This document shows positions 59,721-64,000 of a stretch of 64,000 nucleotides of DNA, in pieces. A program made the translations under genes and the position numbers. The notes beneath the pieces are model-generated. The model was given only the letters and a program-made list of their open reading frames with translations, searched no databases and was not told where the DNA came from. Source of the DNA: Paragonimus westermani (taxonomy: Eukaryota; Platyhelminthes; Trematoda; Plagiorchiida; Troglotrematidae); assembly GCA_008508345.1 (NCBI GenBank), contig QNGE01001241.1, positions 10,114-74,113 of the forward strand, written 5' to 3'. Each line of letters begins with the position of its first letter. Within the stretch, counting starts at the first letter, position 1.

Positions 59721-61866
59721 AGGTACTGCCATCCGTAGGGCTACCAGAAGGTAAACGGAAAGAAAATTATATTGTTGAAATCGGTTTTTCTGCATGACTA
59801 CTCTCATTTGGACGTCTTTGTATACTGATTGATAAGGGTCGATTGATCTTTTTATACCGATCTTGAGGATATTTTTTTCTCAGCGTACTGATTTGGTACA
59901 TTTTGAGGTGTGCGGTGTTGACAGCTTCATTTGTGATTTCAATACGCACTTAGATACATATTCATGCGGACAAGTATGTGGCGAAATTGTTGCGCTGAAT
60001 CTTTTAGATAAAGGAAAACCACCTAAAATCCAACTGTGTTAACTTATTCATGTTCTCGTGTGCTGTACAAATCAATCAGATTGTCATGGTGGTTGCAACA
60101 CATACCTATGAAATATGATGTTTGGAAACGGAAACTACGAGTTGTTGGTCTAATAACGGATGGTTTTGTGAGTGTCCATTAAGTAATGAACAAATGTATC
60201 GGTTTATTTTTGCTGTGATTACCTGAGCTCACCAATTCACTGGATAGTAAGATTTCGGGTTGTGCAAAATCCCTCATACTGGCACAAGAAAAGTGAATTG
60301 AAAGTTTTCTAGTTAAGAGCGATCAGTTGTGCAACAATCTTTGAATACGCGTCACAGTTTCTGCGTTCGTGTGAATCTTTCGCGTCAGGTGAGTCAAGTT
60401 TCCAGCTTATTCAATACAGAGTGTTCATTACTATATAGCTTTTAAGGGTACTTTTGTACTGAATGGTATCAGATGGCCCAAACACGAGGAGAGCAGTGGT
60501 GGAAATCGTACGTAGGCTCTCTATCCTGTCCCCGACAGTTTAGCATCGTCGATACCGAGCTGTCGGCGGCTCTCGGTCTACTCGTGGTCTGAACTTGGCT
60601 TTTGAGCTTCAGAAAGTTTTAGTTAGAACAGGAGGTTAATCAAACTTACATTTGAAGTGGAGTGTCCTGGCCGGACACCCCTGAAGGGCTTTGATTTAAC
60701 TTACGGATACCCAGGTTAGCTGTTCGTGATCGTTATGGTAGGGTTAACCTAACACTAGGAACAAGAATATGAGGTCAGTTTTATCGTACATTATGCCATC
60801 CAAAATATACGAATTTGCTTTTTATTTTTCTGATTGTTTCCATTTTCGTGTAGCGCCCATGGTCATAATTTCATGCAAATAAATGAGCCTTTTTGCTGGA
60901 CTGGTTAGATTGAAGGCTTGGGTTTGCATTTGTTCTATTAGCAGATTGCTGTCTTCTCGGTTATCTTGCCTTGTCTTGTGTCGTGTATAACTCGTTGGAG
61001 CTTGGGATGTTTGGTGGAGACATTCGTTTAAAATGTTAATACTCACCGGCGCATTAATCCTTTCCCACTCTGCTTCCGTGGCTATTGTGAAGATGTACAG
61101 TTCAGTCTTTGTCCACTACCAGAGTTACCTCTAAAAGCCGACAGTAACCAATCATTAGACCTAGTATTTGTATTGTTGAAGAGGACAGCAAAAGGTTAGA
61201 TATCTATGCTCTCCTGTATCTGCTTTCGTCGGAGTGCTACAATGTGTTTCAAATGGCTCATAAATCTAAACAACACATTCTCTTATGTAGGAATTAAGAG
61301 CTGAATGTGTAAGACACCAAATTCTGACATGATGAAGGCATATAACTTATTCAAGCAAGAAGCACACATATGCGCAAACGTGATTCAGCTCATCAGCCTC
61401 ATGGTCGTGTTTACAATATGTGCAGAGTAATCTGACTTTGGTGGGGTTTACTGAGTCAGGAGAAAATAAACCGTAGTCTTGGTTTAGAACCACTCTGTTC
61501 CAAGCAGATCCTCGTAGTGGATAGATGTTATATCCAGGTTTGCACAGATAACGTTGCCTTTGTGACCCGGTCGATTAGACTGTCAGTTCTGGTTGAAAAA
61601 TGATGATTGCACCTTTGACTTGATTTCCGGTGGACCATTTCACATTCTGGAGCTGAGGATATCTTGGCATTGGCTAGACTGAGGCAGTTATTATGAAGTT
61701 ATTGTGGGAATTCGGGCGGTAACATCATCGTTTGATGATGGCTTCACGATTGCAGTCCAATGTTCTCTAACTAATGTCCAAGACTGGAATGTGATGCCGG
61801 ATATGTGGGGTTCGTGAGGTTCGTAAAGTTGCGACAACCTATTTTTGTTTGGACAGTAATTACTTA

Positions 61867-61942
61867 ACATTAGTTAGTTACATTAATTACATTAAATTAA
61901 CCGTTAAATTGCATTACGTTGCATTAGTTAAATTAATTAATC
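61867..61942. repeat. AT-rich low-complexity repeat
   Basis: Tandem-like variants of TTAGTTA, ATTAATTA and GCATTA occupy about 75 bases. A similar, shorter AT-rich run of AATTAAATTAAATTA type lies at 62772-62803. Confidence 0.7.
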
Positions 61943-62372
61943 AAGGCCAAACTTGCATCGCCACCAATTCTTACCACCAACCCACTGAGTGATCCCACGG
62001 TGTTTTGTCCGCCCAGATAGACTACAAAAGACGTCACCAGTAAACGGCTACCGGTCAGGTCATGTTGATAAATGTTATATAACAGATCAGCTTTCATATG
62101 CCGAATCACTTCACTTTATCCATTGCATTCTGCTTCATCGATAGTGGCACTAGTAAGAAACTGCTGGTCCATAGTATTTCCAAGGTTGAGTTCAGTTAAA
62201 TGATGTCAGAATCGTTAAGCCCTGTTTCGGTAACGCAGCAAACATCGAGTTCCGTACTCAGTAATAAGTTCACCAAAACAGATTTTGAACAGTAATAACT
62301 CTTTGAGAATGTTTAAGAATCTTTAATAATGTCAAACGACTACAACAGTCTTGAACCACAACGTTGGAAGCA

Positions 62373-62490
62373 AGTTGTAATACTTTACGTTTCAATTACC
62401 TCGGGCGGCCTTCTTCAGAAGTGCTGTAATCGATTACAACACTCCTGAGAAAGGCCACCCGAGGTGGTTGAAACGTAGAGTATTACAACT
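62373..62490. repeat. 118-bp loopless palindrome with hammerhead-like cores on both strands
   Basis: Two 59-base arms meet at ATC|GAT (62431/62432). By eye they are complementary at 51 of 59 positions, and all eight mismatches are transitions. Each arm, read outward from the centre, has a CTGA-type box, a GGCC(A/G)CC-CGA-GG hairpin and GAAACGT. The right arm on plus reads CTGAGAA...GAAACG (about 62444-62475). The left arm on minus reads CTGAAGA...GAAACG. This is the same layout as the 76-bp repeat at 44.3 kb. One extra base separates the box from the stem in each, unlike the canonical hammerhead. Confidence 0.75.
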
Positions 62491-63164
62491 CACTCCTAAC
62501 ACTCTGTTATTCTCAGTCTGTTTATCACAAACATGTTAAACATGAAGCCCAAACTGTTCAACTTCATTCGTACTAAATTTGGTGCTGATATCTTTCAGTC
62601 TTAAACCACCTTATAATGAAAGCCATAACCTTGGTTACTTCCAGGTTACTTACACCGCAGATTAATTCAAGAAAAGACCAATAGATTCACTGACTCACTT
62701 GCGAAGTGGCAACTCCAATGAATTCACATAACTATGGGTAATAAAATTACCATTTTGATAAGACCCGGAACATTAAATCGAATTAAATTAAATTACTTTA
62801 ATTCATGCCCGTTGGTAGGATGGGCCAAATTTATTTCGGCTGGCACTATTTACTCTGCAATTTTCTGCGGAAACATTAACCACATCATTCCTAACTGTAA
62901 CAGGTAACGTTCTGCTACATAAAACTATTCAACGGGAAATCGTTTTTCTAGCTGTAGCTGTTTATGTCTAGCCCACTGGTTGTCTCTTCTCTTTGCTGCC
63001 TAACTGCATTAACTGAAAACATTTGCATTGCCAACCTGGCTAGCCACTGTTTGAACTAACCCCTTCAATTGTAGGCTGTGTGAGCCAAATGGATCCGGTT
63101 TGTATGACGGTTTTAATCTACACTAGCTGATTAAGTGACACCTCATTTCGTCAAGCTAATACTC

Positions 63165-63199
63165 ACCCTACGTCAGTTTTTCTGACACCGACGTAGGGT
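63165..63199. repeat. Short inverted repeat
   Basis: ACCCTACGTC (63165-63174) and GACGTAGGGT (63190-63199) are perfect complements around a 15-base spacer. A small inner hairpin (GTCAG/CTGAC, 63172-63186) is an alternative pairing. No function assigned. Confidence 0.75.
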
Positions 63200-63287
63200 T
63201 TTGTGTGAGGAAAGATGAACTGGTAAGTTTAGTGCTCTATCAAGTTCTTCAAATCTGCTCAGCTTCACAAACTGGGACAGAAGTGCG

Positions 63288-63304
63288 TCTCTCTCTCTCT
63301 CTCT
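63288..63304 (+). repeat. (TC)n microsatellite
   Basis: An uninterrupted TC dinucleotide run of about 17 bases. Confidence 0.95.
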
Positions 63305-63429
63305 AATCCCTTAAACCATGACTTCCTCGCTATGGAACCTTATCTTAATGTTTAAAATTAGTAATTTTTCTGTTAACTCCAATCGACGGCTTTAGGATCA
63401 AGAAATCTCTTCCAGTTGGAACTTAATAG

Positions 63430-64000
63430 GGATGCCGGTCAAAATAATTCCGTGCCGGTACTTTTCAAACAGGGCGAGGAGGCATTGGTAGAAGCCTACG
63501 CTCAGTTGTTTTAGCCTCCGTGGACAATGGAGAACATTCTTCTGTGCTGACACCAATCACTTGTAGTTAACATACCCAAAAATGTGCCTGGGGTCTCCTG
63601 CAAAAGCTGAAGGAGATTTAGCTTGACTCCAGTCACTACTGGGGTTCTGACATTCATTATACTCCGTCGACTCACCGCAGCTCGGGAGGCAGACATTAGA
63701 GAAGAAAAGGTAGGGTTTCGTTCTGCACGAGAATGTGCTGATCAAATTTTCACTCTGTCAAATTCTGGGACAGCGTACTAAATACCGCTGGTTAGCAATT
63801 GCCGTATTTCTTAACTGTAAAGGTGCGTTTGATTCAGCAAATCGATCGACACTTCTAGATTCGCTTAAATGCAGGGACCTCCGCCGACCAAATACGTGAA
63901 CATACTACAGGCAATTTATTTTCGCACTTCAGTCCAGGTTAGGGTTTACAGTGAATCACCTGACACTTTCAATATCAACAACCGTGTACGTCACAGCTGT
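63430..64000 (+). pseudogene. RTE-type LINE reverse transcriptase, N-terminal part, runs off the end
   Basis: Plus-strand frames give DAGQNNSVPVLFKQGEEALV and EAYAQLF (63430-63511), the stretch preceding the RT in RTE elements. Then SLTPVTTGVLTFIILRRLTA and READIREEKVGFRSARECAD followed by QIFTL (63618-63760), matching the xLTPxxxRxLxxIILxRL...xREEQxGFRxGRxCxDQIFTL block. Then CKGAFDSANRSTLLDSL (63817-63870), matching RT motif A. Then KYVNILQAIYFRTSVQVRVY (63890-63950). There are stops at about 63512 and 63778 and at least two frame changes. It resembles trematode SR2-like RTE elements and is probably the same family as the fragment at 1.6-2.2 kb. Catalytic motifs further on are beyond the window. 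Confidence 0.82.

Larger units (their letters stand above)
29627..63429 (+). other. Long first intron of the Shal gene (at least 34 kb, continues past the window)
   Basis: The sequence is AT-rich, rich in T on the plus strand, and has no frame matching S4 (a series of arginines every third residue), the GYG selectivity filter or S6. No other convincing gene was found on either strand. The longest frames are about 100-136 codons, without domains. Apart from the repeats listed separately, nothing is visible in 29.7-32.2, 32.4-38.0, 38.3-44.2, 45.2-58.0 and 60-62.3 kb. The gene's remaining exons are presumably beyond 64 kb. Short exons that I failed to see are possible. Confidence 0.65.

Noticed and set aside
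29627..63429. Search for further Shal exons (S4 arginine repeat, GYG filter, S6)
   Set aside because: No translated frame contained these motifs, so the remaining exons are presumed to lie beyond the window.
1..64000. CRISPR arrays, bacterial operons and rRNA genes
   Set aside because: No regularly spaced direct repeats, no tight gene clusters and no rRNA-like stretches were seen; the window is eukaryotic nuclear DNA.

Overview
The window reads as nuclear DNA of a flatworm, most likely a digenean trematode. It has one large exon of a conserved animal gene followed by a very long intron, and a dense layer of decayed retrotransposons. These include an RTE-type LINE resembling the SR2 group of schistosomes, CR1/Jockey-type LINEs, and a Gypsy LTR element. 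There are no operons, no Shine-Dalgarno sites and no bacterial gene density. The taxonomic call is an inference from the element families and intron size; the sequence alone does not fix the species.

Region 1 (about 1-28.3 kb) is a retrotransposon graveyard. In order it holds: the 3' end of an RTE element (minus, 1.3-2.25 kb); an RT fragment (minus, 3.9-4.5 kb) beside a longer CR1 fragment in the opposite orientation (plus, 4.6-6.55 kb); a decayed LINE (minus, 8.5-10.85 kb); a third with ORF1-like and RT pieces (plus, 13.4-15.8 kb); a very old CR1 copy readable mainly by nucleotide alignment (minus, 17.2-18.8 kb); a Gypsy pol with protease, RT, RNase H and integrase remnants (plus, 20.2-23.0 kb); and the best preserved element, a CR1 ORF2 broken only by four in-frame stops and a homopolymer frameshift, plus a frame change in its first 40 or so residues (minus, 24.2-26.9 kb). 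Behind that one lies a second, older endonuclease fragment and possible ORF1 remains.

Region 2 (28.5-29.6 kb) carries the only convincing host gene: the first coding exon of a Shal/Kv4 voltage-gated potassium channel (plus). It encodes 291 residues: the N-terminal hydrophobic segment, the T1 tetramerisation domain with its zinc site, and S1 to S3, ending in a splice donor. S4, the pore and the C-terminus are not in the window.

Region 3 (29.6-64 kb) is the following intron, at least 34 kb long: AT-rich, T-rich on the plus strand and mostly free of recognisable coding sequence. It holds a solo RTE 3' tail (32.2 kb), a perfect 42-bp-arm hairpin (38.0 kb), a 76-bp repeat pair (38.2 and 44.3 kb) and a 118-bp near-perfect palindrome (62.4 kb). 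The last two share a hammerhead-like layout (CTGA box, hairpin, GAAACGT). A second RTE fragment enters at 63.4 kb and runs off the end. The most interesting non-coding signal is this set of hammerhead-like hairpin repeats, which resemble motifs associated with Penelope-like elements but have not been shown here to be catalytic.
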